In this document: one piece after another, positions 34,520 to 47,500 of the stretch
Layout of the letters: each line of letters begins with the position of its first letter
Position numbering within the stretch: the stretch's first letter is position 1
DNA from: Flaveria trinervia
Taxonomy: Eukaryota; Streptophyta; Magnoliopsida; Asterales; Asteraceae
NCBI GenBank assembly: GCA_025506515.1
Contig: CM046453.1
Span: 39,997,727 to 40,061,726, forward strand
Reading direction: 5' to 3'
DNA: 64,000 nt
The notes under the pieces: generated by a model
Seen by the model: the letters and a program-made list of their open reading frames with translations, nothing else
Told to the model about the DNA's origin: nothing
The model's database searches: none
Program-made: the position numbers and the translations under genes

Positions 34520-35163
34520 TTGAACACTTACGCGTATTTCTCATTTACACTTAAAATATCTCTGAAAAAAACCCATGAACTTGCGACTGTCGATTATCAG
34601 CATATCCTCATTTCATGTGAAATCGTATCAAATCCTGTTGATATAGATAGTATTTGAATATATAAATGTATGTTTGTGATTCAAATCTATAAATTTTTGG
34701 TTAAATAAGTGCATTGATATAGGCGTTTGAATGCTATTTGAGCGTTTGAACCCTATATAATTCAAGTTTAAACTGATCAAATGTGTATCTTATCAAAAAT
34801 TGACACTTGATTATTGATAAGAACCTGTTTGGGAGTTTATTGATGTATTGTTTTTGATCTAAAAGTGAAAATGATTTGATGATTTAACTCAGTCGGTTTT
34901 TCCATAGCCGAAGAAGAAGAAGATGAACGGTCTGTCCTAATTTTGAATAAAAAATTTGATTTTTTTAAGAAGTAAATCAAAATTGAAATGTTAGATGATG
35001 AATTCATAATGAATAAAGATTAATGTTTTATAACTTGAAATCTCAATTCAAAAGTAAAAATAAAAAGGTCAAATTCAAAAGTCAAAATCAAAAGTCATAT
35101 GTAGAAATAAATTTCATTAATCAATATTAAATGTTCTCATAATACTTTCTTTGTGTTTTGCAG

Positions 35164-38100
35164 ATGGCAGAATTAAAGTTTGAGTCAAAGAATAATATGG
35201 CTGCCTTGTTAAATAATGAAAACAGAGAAGCCATTGGATATGAAGAAATTATTAGATTTCTACTCAGAACAAAGTATGTATATGCTATGTGTGCAAGACC
35301 AATGATCAATGGAAGAATGATTAAGAGATTCTGGAGAACTGCACAAATTGAAAGTGATGATGAAGGAAACAAAGTTCTAAGTGCTCTTATTACAACATAA
35401 AGAATGCTTGAAGTATCTCAAGAAGCAATCAGAATAGCTCTAAGACTTGGTGACAATGATCCTGAAGACTTATCAGAATATACATTCAATGAATATATAG
35501 AGGTTTTTCTACAAATGGGTCATCCAGATCATTTTCCCAAAAAGCAATTTTTCAGAACTCGAGTGTATAAGAATTGGAAGCTTTTATGCTCTATTTTTCA
35601 ACATTGCATGTCTAAATGAAGTGCTGGTTGGGATTCATTCCCTGTAGACATTGCATCTCCCATTATTGCCTTAGCTACAAATAGAAGATTCAATATGTCT
35701 AACTTCAATATGTCTAACCGATAATGAATGGTTTTATTTTCAACCTTAAAGAGGGTAAGGCATAAATACTTTATGTACCCAAGATTCCTCCAACTTCTCA
35801 TTAATGAAGCAAATCCAGATTTGTATGCTAAAGATGTTAACAGTGGAAAGTTACAGTTAGAGCAAATGTCAGAGGCTGTGTACAAAAGACTAACAATGAT
35901 CACTGGTGCTCAAAACATTCCAGTATTTGAGTATATCACGAATGTATCAATGGATGAAGTAGATATTAATCAGCCACACTTTCATCTAACTAAAGAAGAA
36001 CCAATAGATCCAAATGATCTAATTGTGGATGTAGAAGTTGATGAAGAAAGTGAGGATGATGTTTCTGAAAGCTCATCAAGTGAAGAAAGTGATAACAATG
36101 ATGATAATGATGTAATGATGGTGCCATTGAAGCATATCATGAAGAATCTGAGGAAAGAAATGAAGAAGATACCGGAGATGAACCACAAACTATGAATGAA
36201 GGAAATGTTGATGTTATTCATGAGGAAGCTGTACAAGAAATGGATTCACAAAATCAAACCTTTGATTCTGATTTTATGAATGATATTTTATTCAATCCAG
36301 TATTTGAATTTGATGCAAATAAAGGAGTAGAAGAAATTCCTGTTAGTATGTCACACAATGTGTCTATACAAATAAAGGAGATAGTGGACATTGATGAGAT
36401 TGATAGATTGAAAGAAGAAAATTTGATTAAAGAGAAGGAGATTGAGGAGTTAAAAGTGGAGAATGAAAGGACGAAAAAGATAATCATAATCATGAAAATT
36501 TAAAGTTGTCTGAAGAAAATGCCTTAAAAGATGAAAAGATTTAAGGTTTGCTAAAGATAAAGAAGATGTAATCAAGAACTTTGAAGTTATGATCAAAGAT
36601 TATGATATTCTTAAGGAGAAGTTCAAGAAATTAATTGAAGAAAATGAATATCTCAAAGCTAACTTGCTAAAAGAAAAAGAAGCTCAGAAGCCTATCTCAC
36701 CAGTACATGTGATAAGTACTGAGATACATATTGATGAAAATCTTGAGCACATACAAGGCAAACGAAAAGTGAATGAATTAGAAGATACATTTCAAACTGA
36801 ATCCTCTTCTAAGCTTCAAAGAACTGACGAATCTATTGATGAACAAAATGTTCAAGAACATATTGAGGCTTTAGAAGATATTGAGGAAGTATACAATGAT
36901 GATTGGTATGATGAAGTTCTAGATGATGAATATATTGATGAAGCTCAATTTGTATCACATTTCCCATCACAAGAACATACTCATGAACAAGATGAAGTAC
37001 CACAAGACTTTGAAGAAAGATATAATTATCTTGTGAAGATGAAATACAATCTTGTATATTTGGACAAACTGAATGTTTCTCATATTAACGATGAATATGA
37101 GAAATGTATTCATGCAGAGTCAGTTGCACGAGTTTATCCAAAGGAGATTGTTATTGAGCATGGTGAATGGACAAGAGCAAAAGAAGTGATCAATGTAGAA
37201 GATCTATCAAGTTCTGAGTTGCACCATTCTCATCCAGATGATATGACTATTCCAACTCTAAGATCATGGTTGCAATCTAGAAACTACCCTTGGAGGAAAC
37301 TAAAAAGATTACAATCTGTATCACTGAGAACCTTGTTAGAAGTTTTCAAGAGACTGAGAAACAAATGAAGAAAATGATCGTACTTGATACAGATAATCCT
37401 CGGTATCTTGAAATAAGAAAGAGAACAAGAAAGTTAAAGCCATAGGAGATCAAACAAATGTCAAGAATTGATGATGCACACATGTTCATAGAAAAGAGTT
37501 GATTGAAATGTTTGCTGATCCAGAAAGACAAACTTACAAAGCATCTACTGAACAAAGGCATATTTTTTATAATTCAAGAACAACTGGAGACTTAGTAAGA
37601 AATGTATTGCAAAGAGGACAATCAGTTGCTGAAGTGCTAAATGCTATGATTGCTCCAGATTTTACCAACCAAGTAAAGATTATCGCATGGAAGTATGATG
37701 AAGTATTCGATGTATTTTTAATAAAAAGAGTAAATGCTGTGTGTGATGCATATCACTTTTACTCTAGTATCATAAAACTTCCAGTGCAAGGTTTAAAAGA
37801 GCTAAATAGATTACCTCTGATCAATCCATCTGATTCAAAACATGGCAAGATGTTTGTAGAATTATTAAGAAGAGGATTAGATAGAGCAAGTAATTTTCTT
37901 AACACAAGATGTGATCAAGAAGATAAAGAGTACTTTGCTAGTTTGAAGAAAAATAAAAAGCTCAAGGGATTACATTCAGAGGAGGAACATTTTATGATAG
38001 AATTTTGTGACAAATATTTTGGGAAAGTTACAACTCCTGGTATGAAAGTGATAGATGGTAATCAAAACTCAAAGCCAATCCTCAGATGGTTTTATAGAGA

Positions 38101-38743
38101 CATTTGAGCTTAATTTGGTCCGAAATTTAGAAAGATGGGATGAAGACATGATTACTCTTTTTGGTGCTTTTGAACATAAATTGTTACATCCAAGTTACAT
38201 TTCATTTTTGTCTGTACAATGATTTGAGAAAGTATCTCCTGAAATAGCAGAGCAAGACAAGAATATTTCATTTCTATTATTATGTGATGAATGCAGCTAT
38301 GGAAGAATATCTCTGAGAAAGGCTCTTGCTTATGCAAATATTGTGAAGAAAGATATCAAGGATATTGAATTTATGAGAATGTCAAGAAAGTGTCTTAGAA
38401 GTATTCTCAAAGGACGGTTCAAACCCTATTGAGTTATATGCAAACTTGACATTACTTGCTTATCTAAAGACACGTTGGAAAGAATGAACAAGATAGAGAT
38501 AAAGACAATGAAGCTAAACCAGAACAAGGCATTCTTGCAAGTAAATTCAAGTCTGCAATTTCAAATGCTTTGAAAGATTTAGAGATGTTCAAACAGAAGC
38601 CTATGTTTAAGTCAAAGAAGAACCAGAAGATTTCTTTGAATGATGAAGACAAAGAGTTGAAGATAAACGTGAACATAAAGATGAAGATAGAAAAGAAGAC
38701 AAAGACTGAAGATTTTGAAAACAAAAGACCATGTCAATCTTAG
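35164..38743 (+). pseudogene. Copia B ORF3, extra 3' ORF downstream of pol
   Basis: The ATG at 35,164 begins MAELKFESKNNMAAL and follows TTTTGCAG. The N-terminal domain (35,164 to about 35,800) shows RMIKRFWRTAQ, CSIFQHCMSK, a WDSFPVDIASPI block and KYFMYPRFLQLLIN, collinear with ORF3 of copia A. Long acidic and coiled-coil segments follow (36,192-36,503 and 36,589-37,368). A helical domain I do not recognise is at 37,499-38,107, ending ILRWFYRD. The tail is lysine-rich (38,500-38,743) and its TAG stop overlaps the polypurine tract. About six stops or frameshifts interrupt it. No signal peptide or membrane segment is evident. Function is unknown. Confidence 0.65.
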
Positions 38744-38751
38744 GGGGAGTG
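38739..38751 (+). other. Polypurine tract of copia B
   Basis: CTTAGGGGGAGTG directly precedes the 3' LTR remnant. The TAG inside it (38,741-38,743) is the ORF3 stop codon. Confidence 0.8.
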
Positions 38752-38782
38752 TGTTAAGTGCTCTAAGAAAGATTAACATGTT
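38752..38782 (+). repeat. Truncated 3' LTR of copia B (31 bp)
   Basis: The stretch from TGTTAAGTG to CATGTT matches the first 31 bases of the 5' LTR with one mismatch. Gypsy E sequence then begins with CTTTGGGAGC. The other ~270 bp of LTR, the right TSD and the gypsy RT middle are missing. Confidence 0.85.
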
Positions 38783-40490
38783 CTTTGGGAGCAATAGGGA
38801 TTTGAAAATAACCTGAGAAACCGTCCAGGAAACAATAGAACATTATTCGAGATAATCGCTCAAGCATTTGGTCAATGAAACGAAGAGCGAAATGATCTTT
38901 CCTGTGGCGTCATTGAGTTTGCGATAGTCTATGCAAGCTCTCCATCCGGTAACTGTACGAGTCAGAATAAGCTCATTCTTCTCGTTAGTTACAACAGTCA
39001 TTCCTCCTTTCTTTGGAACAACTTGGACGGGACTGACCCAAGGTGAATCAGAAATAGGGTAAATCAAACCGACATCTAGCAGTTTGATTACTTCTTTCTT
39101 CACCACCTCTTGCATGCTCGGGTTTAAACATCTTTAAGGTTGAATGACGGATATGAAGTGGTCCTCCATCAATATTTTATGAGTGCAAAAGGATGGATTG
39201 ATTCCCTTGATGAACATGATTTTCCATGCAGTTGCTCGTTTGTGTGCCTTATGCACATTGAGCAACTTGTTCTTCACATCAATTGATAAGGCGGATGAGA
39301 TTATGACTGGAAGTTGAGTTGTGTTTTCAAGAAAAGCGTATTCGAGATGAGATGGAAGTTCTTTGAGCTCTAAATCTGGAGGGTCTTCTATAGAAGTTTT
39401 GGCTTTTGGTTCTAGGTCTTGCTCAATGATCTCAAATGCTTCTTGATGAAATGACGTTCATCAACTTCAAGTTCTTGAATTATTTGGTTCTCACAAATGG
39501 GTTCGGTGATTTGGACTTCTATTAATTGAGTGTTGCGAGCTTCATTTTGAAGAGTTTTCCCCAAATGATAGCTTATGATCAAATCGCAAGCATCAACGTA
39601 ATATAGTGAGTCATCATGATGTTGAGGGTGTTTCATGGATTGGCCTATGTCGAAATTACTTCCTCCTCGTCTACTCTAAGCGTGAGTTTGCCTGTACAAA
39701 CATCAGTAAGGGCTCGAACAGTCGCTAAGAAAGGTCGACCTAGGATAAGAGGAACATTTTTATCCTCATCCATGTCAAGGATCACAAAATCACCGGGAAA
39801 TACGAATTTGTCAATTTTAACTAAGAGATTTTCAATGATGCCCCTCGGATATTTGACAGAACGGTCAGCTAACTGGATGCTCATACGGGTAGGTCTAGGT
39901 TCACCTTGGTTTAATTTTTCGAAAACCGCATAAGGCATATGGTTAATGCTTGCACCTAAATCAGCTAACGCGTTACTAACAGAAAGATTTCCTATTAGGC
40001 AAGGTATGGTGAAACTTCCTGGATGAGTCATCTTTTGAGTTAGTTTGTTTTGAAGAACTTTACAACATTCCTCATTCAAAACTATGTGTGATGACTCTTC
40101 CAACTTCTTTTTGTTTGACAAGAAACCTTTTAGAAACTTAGCGTAGTTTGGCATTTTTGCTAATGCCTCCACCAAGGGCAGATTGATGTGGAGTTGCTTG
40201 AACAATCGAAGGAATTTCCCATATTGTGCTTCCATTCTTTGTTGTCTCAAACGACCTGGATATTGAGGTGGTAAAGCATAAGGTGGTGATGGAACATATT
40301 TGTTGGTCGGTTCTTCAATAACAATGAGTTGCTTTTGCTTATCACTCGCATTAATTGGAATTTCAGTTTCTACCTCTTCAAGGATGGGTTGTAATGCGGG
40401 TGCATCACCTTGAGTGGTTTTGCAACTCCTGGTAGTGATGGCTTTGACTTGAGCATTAGGGTTTGTTAAAGCGTTGCTGGGCAAAGCTCC
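38783..40490 (-). pseudogene. Array unit 1 (truncated at RT by copia B junction)
   Basis: The protease frame is open for 287 codons (40,508-39,645, starting in the junction) and ends EEEVIST. The linker is at 39,636-39,412 and the RT start at 39,115-38,843. About 45 bp are missing from the RT end. It shares GCAACTCCTGGTAGTG with unit 4 and GAAGTGGTCCTCC with unit 8. Confidence 0.85.
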
Positions 40491-42239
40491 TTGAAGCAAA
40501 TGTGCCATATGGATAGGTGAATGTCATCTTCTTTTTATCTTTGGGAGCAATAGGGATTTCAAAATAACCTGAGGAACCGTCCAGGAAACAATAGAACATT
40601 ATTCGAGATAATCGCTCAAGCATTTGGTCAATGAAACGAAGAGAGAAATGATCTTTCCTTCTGGCGTCATTGAGTTTGCGATAGTCTATGCAAGCTCTCC
40701 ATCCGATAACTGTACGAGTCAGAATAAGCTCATTCTTCTAGTTAGTTACAACAGTCATTCCTCCTTTCTTTGGAACAACTTGGACGGGACTGACCCAAGG
40801 TGAATCAGAAATAGGGTAAATCAACCCGGCATCTAGCAGTTTGATTACTTCTTTCTTCACCACCTCTTGCATGCTCGGGTTTAAACATCTTTAAGGTTGA
40901 ATGACGGATATGAAGTGCTCCTCCATCAATATTTTATGAGTGCAAAAGATGGATTGATTCCCATGATTTTCCATGATTTTCCATGCAGTTGCTCGTTTGT
41001 GTGCCTTATGCACATTGAGCAACTTGTTCTTCACATCAATTGATAAGGCGAATGAGATTATGACTGGAAGTTGAGTTGTGTTTTCAAGAAAAGCGTATTC
41101 TGGATGAGATGGAAGTTCTTTGAGCTCTAAATCTGGAGGGTCTACTATAGAAGTTTTGGCTTTTGGTTCTAGGTCTTGCTCAATGATCTCAAATGCTTCT
41201 TGATGAAATGACGTTCATCAACTTCAAGTTCTTGAATGATTTGGTTCTCACAAATGGGTTCGGTGATTTGGACTTCTATTAATTGAGTGTTGCGAGCTTC
41301 ATTTTGAAGAGTTTCCCCCAAATGACAGCTTATGATCAAATCGCAAGCATCCACGTAATAGAGTAAGTCATCATGATGTTGAGGGTGTTTCATGGATTGA
41401 CCTATGTCGAAATTACTTCCTCCTCGTCTACTCTAAGCGTGAGTTTGCCTGTACAAACATCAGTAAGGGCTAGCAGTCGCTAAGAAAGGCGACCTAGGAT
41501 AAGAGGAACATTTTTATCCTCATCCATGTCAAGGATCACAAAATCACAGGGAAATACGAATTTGTCAATTTTAACTAAGATATTTTCAATGATGCCCCTC
41601 GGATATTTGACAGAACGGTCAGCTAACTGGATGCCCATACGGGTAGGTCTAGGTTCACCTGGGTTTAATTTTTCAAAAACCGCATAAGGCATATGGTTAA
41701 TGCTGCACCTAAATCAGCTTACGCGTTACTGACAGAACGATTTCCTATTAGGCAAGGAATGGTGAAACTTCCTGGATGAGTCATCTTTTGAGTTAGTTTG
41801 TTTTGAAGAACTTTACAATATTCCTCATTCAAAACTATGTGTGATGACTCTTCCAACTTCTTTTTGTTTGACAAGAAACCTTTTAGAAACTTAGCGTAGT
41901 TTGGCATTTTTGGTAAGGCCTCCACCAAGGGCAGATTGATGTGGAGTTGCTTGAACTACCAAAGGAATTTCCCGTATTGTGCTTCCATTCTTTGTTGTCT
42001 CAAACCACCTGGATTGAGGTGGTGAAGCATAAGGTGGTGGTGGAACGTATTTCTTGGTTGGTTCTTCAATAAAATGAGTTGCTTTTGCTTATCACTCGTA
42101 TTAATTGGAATTTTAGTTTCTACTCTTCAAGGATGGGTTGTAATGCGGGTGCATCACCTTGAGTGGTATTGCCACTCCTGGTGGTGATGGCTTTGACTTG
42201 AGCATTAGGGCTTGTTACAGTGTTGCTGGGCAGAGCTCC
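40491..42239 (-). pseudogene. Array unit 2
   Basis: The protease is broken into 41,928-41,719 and 41,692-41,480 by a stop at SVSNA and an indel. The linker is at 41,393-41,169. Diagnostic variants TCCGATAACTG and GAACTACCAAAGG are shared only with unit 5. A short duplication of a CCATGATTTT motif is present near 40,960. Confidence 0.85.
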
Positions 42240-43989
42240 TTGAAACAAATGTGCCATGGATAGGTGAATGTCATCTTCTTTTTATCTTTGGGAGCAATAG
42301 GGATTTGAAAATATCCTGAGAAATCGTCCAGGAAACAATAGAACATTATTCGAGATAATCGCTCAAGCATTTGGTCAATGAAACGAAGAGAAATGATCTT
42401 TCCTTCTGGCGTCATTGAGTTTGCGATAGTCTATGCAAGCTCTCCATCCGGTAACTGTACTAGTCAGAATAAGCTCATTCTTCTAGTTAGTTACAACAGT
42501 CATTCCTCCTTTCTTTGGAACAACTTGTACGGGACTGACCCAAGGTGAATCAGAAATAGGGTAAATCAACCTGGCATCTAGCAGTTTGATTACTTCTTTC
42601 TTCACCACCTCTTGCATGCTCGGGTTTAAACATCTTTAAGGTTGAATGACGGATATGAAGTGCTCCTCCATCAATATTTTATGAGTGCAAAAGGATCGAT
42701 TGATTCACTTGATGTCCATGATTTTCCATGCAGTTGCTCGTTTGTGTGCCTTATGCACATTCAGCAACTTGTTCTTCACATCAATTGATAAGGCGGATGA
42801 GATTATGACTGGAAGTTGAGTTGTGTTTTCAAGAAAAGCGTATTCGAGATGAGATGGAAGTTCTTTGAGCTCTAATTCTGGAGGGTCTTCTATAGAAGTT
42901 TTGGCTTTTGGTTCTAGGTCTTGCTCAATGATCTCAAATGCTTCTTGATGAAATGACGTTCATCAACTTCAAGTTCTTGAATGATTTGGTTCTCACAAAT
43001 GGGTTCGGTGATTTGGACTTCTATTAATTGAGTGTTGCGAGCTTCATTTTGAAGAGTTTTCCCCGAATGACAGCTTATGATCAAATCGCAAGCATCAACG
43101 TAATAGAGTGAGTCATCATGACGTTCAGGGTGTTTCATATATTGACCTATGTCGAAATTACTTCCTCCTTGTCTACTGTAAGTGTGAGTTTGCCTGTACA
43201 AACATCAGTAAGGGCTCGAGCAGTCGCTAAGAAAGGTCGACCTAGGATAAGAGGAACATGTTTATCCTCATCCATGTCAAGGATCACAAAATCACCGGGA
43301 AATACGAATTTGTCAATTTTAACTAAGATATTTTCAATGATGCCCCTTGGATATTTGACAGAACGGTCAGCTAACTGGATGCTCATACGGGTAGGTCTAG
43401 GTTCACCTGGGTTTAATTTTTCGAACACCGCATAAGGCATATGGTTAATGCTTGCACCTAAATCAGCTAACGCATTACTGACAGAAAGATCTCCTATTAG
43501 GCAAGGTATGGTGAAACTTCCTGGATGAGTCATCTTTTTAGTTAGTTTGTTTTGAAGAACTTTACAACATTCCTCATTCAAAACTATGTGTGATGACTCT
43601 TCCAACTTCTTTTTGTTTGACAAGAAACCTTTTAGAAACTTAGCGTAGTTTGGCATTTTTGCTAAGGCCTCCACCAAGGGCAGATTGATGTGGAGTTGCT
43701 TGAACTACCGAAGGAATTTCCCGTATTGTGCTTCCATTCTTTGTTGTCTCAAACCACCTGGATATTGAGGTGGTGAAGCATAAGGTGGTGGTGGAACGTG
43801 TTTCTTGGTTGGTTCTTCAATAACAATGAGTTGCTTTTGCTTATCACTCGCATTAATTGGAATTTCAGTTTTACCTCTTCAAGGATGGGTTAAATGCGGG
43901 TGCATCACCTTGAGTGGTTTTGCCACTCCTGGTGGTGATGGCTTTGACTTGAGCATTAGGGTTTGTTACAGTGTTGCTGGCAGAGCTCC
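42240..43989 (-). pseudogene. Array unit 3
   Basis: The protease core is open at 43,677-43,147 (176 codons), preceded by a stop within GAACTACCGAAGG. The linker is at 43,201-42,914. Variants CTTGTCTACTGTAAG and TTGTACGGGAC are shared with unit 6. Confidence 0.85.
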
Positions 43990-45747
43990 TTGAAACAAAT
44001 GTGCCATATGGATAGGTCAATGTCATCTTCTTTTTATCTTTGGGAGCAATAGGGATTTGAAAATATCCTGAGAAATCGTCCAGGAAACAATAGAACATTA
44101 TTCGAGATAATCGCTCAGCATTTGGTCAATGAAACGAAGAGAGAAATGATCTTTCCTTCTGGCGTCATTGAGTTTGCTATAGTCTATGCAAGCTCTCCAT
44201 CCGGTAACTGTACGAGTCAGAATAAGCTCATTCTTCTAGTTAGTTACAACAGTCATTCCTCCTTTCTTTGGAACAACTTGTACGGGACTGACCCAAGGTG
44301 AATCAGAAATAGGGTAAATCAACCTGGCATCTAGCAGTTTGATTACTTCTTTCTTCACCACCTCTTGCATGCTCGGGTTTAAACAAACATCTTTAAGGTT
44401 GAATGACGGATATGAAGTGCTCCTCCATCAATATTTTATGAGTGCAAAAGGATCGATTGATTCACTTGATGTTCATGATTTTCCATGCAGTTGCTCGTTT
44501 GTGTGCCTTATGCACATTCAGCAACTTGTTCTTCACATCAATTGATAAGGCGGATGAGATTATGACTGGAGTTGAGTTGTGTTTTCAAGAAAAGCGTATT
44601 CGAGATGAGATGGAAGTTCTTTGAGCTCTAATTCTGGAGGGTCTTCTATAGAAGTTTTGGCTTTTGGTTCTAGGTCTTGCTCAATGATCTCAAATGCTTC
44701 TTGATGAAATGACGTTCATCAACTTCAAGTTCTTGAATGATTTGGTTCTCACAAATGGGTTCGGTGATTTGGACTTCTATTAATTGAGTGTTGCGAGCTT
44801 CATTTTGAAGAGTTTTCCCCGAATGACAGCTTATGATCAAATCGCAAGCATCAACGTAATAGAGTGAGTCATCATGATGTTCAGGGTGTTTCATATATTG
44901 ACCTATGTCGAAATTACTTCCTCCTCGTCTACTCTAAGCGTGAGTTAGCCTGTACAAACATCAGTAAGGGCTCGAACAGTCGCTAAGAAAGGTCGACCTA
45001 GATAAGAGGAACATTTTTATCCTCATCCATGTCAAGGATCACAAAATCACCGGGAAATACGAATTTGTCAATTTTAACTAAGAGATTTTCAATGATGCCC
45101 CTCGGATATTTGACAGAACGGTCAGCTAACTGGATGCTCATACAGGTAGGTCTAGGTTCACCTTGGTTTAATTTTTCGAAAACCGCATAAGGTATATGGT
45201 TAATGCTTGCACCTAAATCAGCTAACGCGTTACTAACAGAAAGATTTCCTATTAGGCAAGGTATGGTGAAACTTCCTGGATGAGTCATCTTTTGAGTTAG
45301 TTTGTTTTGAAGAACTTTACAACATTCCTCATTCAAAACTATGTGTGATGACTCTTCCAACTTCTTTTTGTTTCACAAGAAACCTTTTAGAAACTTAGCG
45401 TAGTTTGGCATTTTTGCTAATGCCTCCACCAAGGGCAGATTGATGTGGAGTTGCTTGAACAACCGAAGGAATTTCCCGTATTGTGCTTCCATTCTTTGTT
45501 GTCTCAAACGACCTGGATATTGAGGTGGTGAAGCATAAGGTGGTGATGGAACATATTTGTTGGTCGGTTCTTCAATAACAATGAGTTGCTTTTGCTTATC
45601 ACTCGCATTAATTGGAATTTCAGTTTCTACCTCTTCAAGGATGGGTTGTAATGCGGGTGCATCACCTTGAGTGGTTTTGCAACTCCTGGTAGTGATGGCT
45701 TTGACTTGAGCATTAGGGTTTGTTAAAGCGTTGCTGGGCAAATCTCC
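43990..45747 (-). pseudogene. Array unit 4 (mosaic)
   Basis: The lower-coordinate half resembles units 3 and 6 (TTGTACGGGAC), while the upper half resembles unit 1 (GCAACTCCTGGTAGTG, ALTNPNAQ). The protease is split at about 45,365 (frames 45,765-45,373 and 45,360-44,998). The linker is at 44,894-44,670. The unit looks like a recombinant of two unit types. Confidence 0.82.
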
Positions 45748-47500
45748 TTGAAGCAAATGTGCCATATGGATAGGTGAATGTCATCTTCTTTTTATCTTTG
45801 GGAGCAATAGGGATTTGAAAATAACCTGAGAAACCGTCCAGGAAACAATAGAACATTATTCGAGATAATCGCTCAAGCATTTGGTCAATGAAACGAAGAG
45901 AGAAATGATCTTTCCTTCTGGCGTCATTGAGTTTGCGATAGTCTATGCAAGCTCCCATCCGATAACTGTACGAGTCAGAATAAGCTCATTCTTCTAGTTA
46001 GTTACAACAGTCATTCCTCCTTTCTTTGGAACAACTTGGACGGGACTGACCCAAGGTGAATCAGAAATAGGGTAAATCAACCCGGCATCTAGCAGTTTGA
46101 TTACTTCTTTCTTCACCACCTCTTGCATGCTCGGGTTTAAACATCTTTAAGGTTGAATGACGGATATGAAGTGCTCCTCCATCAATATTTTATGAGTGCA
46201 AAAGATGGATTGATTCCCATGATGTCCATGATTTTCCATGCAGTTGCTCGTTTGTGTGCCTTATGCACATTGAGCAACTTGTTCTTCACATCAATTGATA
46301 AGGCGAATGAGATTATGACTGGAAGTTGAGTTGTGTTTTCAAGAAAAGCGTATTCTGGATGAGATGGAAGTTCTTTGAGCTCTAAATCTGGAGGTCTACT
46401 ATAGAAGTTTTGGCTTTTGGTTCTAGGTCTTGCTCAATGATCTCAAATGCTTCTTGATGAAATGACGTTCATCAACTTCAAGTTCTTGAATGATTTGGTT
46501 CTCACAAATGGGTTCGGTGATTTGGACTTCTATTAATTGAGTGTTGCGAGCTTCATTTTGAAGAGTTTCCCCCAAATGACAGCTTATGATCAAATCGCAA
46601 GCATCCACGTAATAGAGTGAGTCATCATGATGTTGAGGGTGTTTCATGGATTGACCTATGTCGAAATTACTTCCTCCTCGTCTACTCTAAGCGTGAGTTT
46701 GCCTGTACAAACATCAGTAAGGGCTCGAGCAGTCGCTAAGAAAGGGCGACCTAGGATAAGAGGAACATTTTTATCCTCATCCATGTCAAGGATCACAAAA
46801 TCACAGGAAATACGAATTTGTCAATTTTAACTAAGAGATTTTCAATGATGCCCCTCGGATATTTGACAGAACGGTCAGCTAACTGGATGCCCATACGGGT
46901 AGGTCTAGGTTCACCTGGGTTTAATTTTTCAAAAACCGCATATGGCATATGGTTAATGCTTGCACCTAAATCAGCTTACGCGTTACTGACAGAACGATTT
47001 CCTATTAGGCAAGGTATGGTGAAACTTCCTGGATGAGTCATCTTTTGAGTTAGTTTGTTTTGAAGAACTTTACAATATTCCTCATTCAAAACTATGTGTG
47101 ATGACTCTTCCAACTTCTTTTTGTTTGACAAGAAACCTTTTAGAAACTTAGCGTAGTTTGGCATTTTTGCTAAGGCCTCCACCAAGGGCAGATTGATATG
47201 GAGTTGCTTGAACTACCAAAGGAATTTCCCGTATTGTGCTTCCATTCTTTGTTGTCTCAAACCACCTGGATATTGAGGTGGTGAAGCATAAGGTGGTGGT
47301 GGAACGTATTTCTTGGTTGGTTCTTCAATAACAATGAGTTGCTTTTGCTTATCACTCGCATTAATTGGAATTTCAGTTTCTACCTCTTCAAGGATGGGTT
47401 GTAATGCGGGTGCATCACCTTGAGTGGTTTTTCCACTCCTGGTGGTGATGGCTTTGACTTGAGCATTAGGGTTTGTTACAGTGTTGCTGGGCAGAGCTCC
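45748..47500 (-). pseudogene. Array unit 5
   Basis: It carries the same SVSNA stop and the same TCCGATAACTG and GAACTACCAAAGG variants as unit 2. The gag end and proline-rich stretch are open at 47,518-47,213. The linker is at 46,647-46,423 and the RT start at 45,958-45,713. Confidence 0.85.

Larger units (their letters stand above)
24676..38782 (+). mobile_element. Copia B, degenerate Sirevirus-like Ty1/copia retrotransposon
   Basis: The plus-strand element is 14.1 kb: a 303-bp 5' LTR, a tRNA-iMet PBS, long leader, gag, protease, integrase, RT, RNase H, ORF3, polypurine tract and only 31 bp of 3' LTR. It interrupts gypsy E between RT and RNase H. No TSD can be found because the right flank is deleted. 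Stops and frameshifts are far denser than in copia A, so it is older or has been silent longer. Its short LTR and its sequence place it in a different family from A and C, yet it shares the ORF3 architecture. Confidence 0.88.

Noticed and set aside
39616..39933. Plus-strand frames repeated in several array units (also 43,118-43,435, 46,627-46,830, 48,379-48,696, 51,877-52,080)
   Set aside because: They are antisense shadows of the protease coding sequence. Their recurrence only reflects the tandem array.
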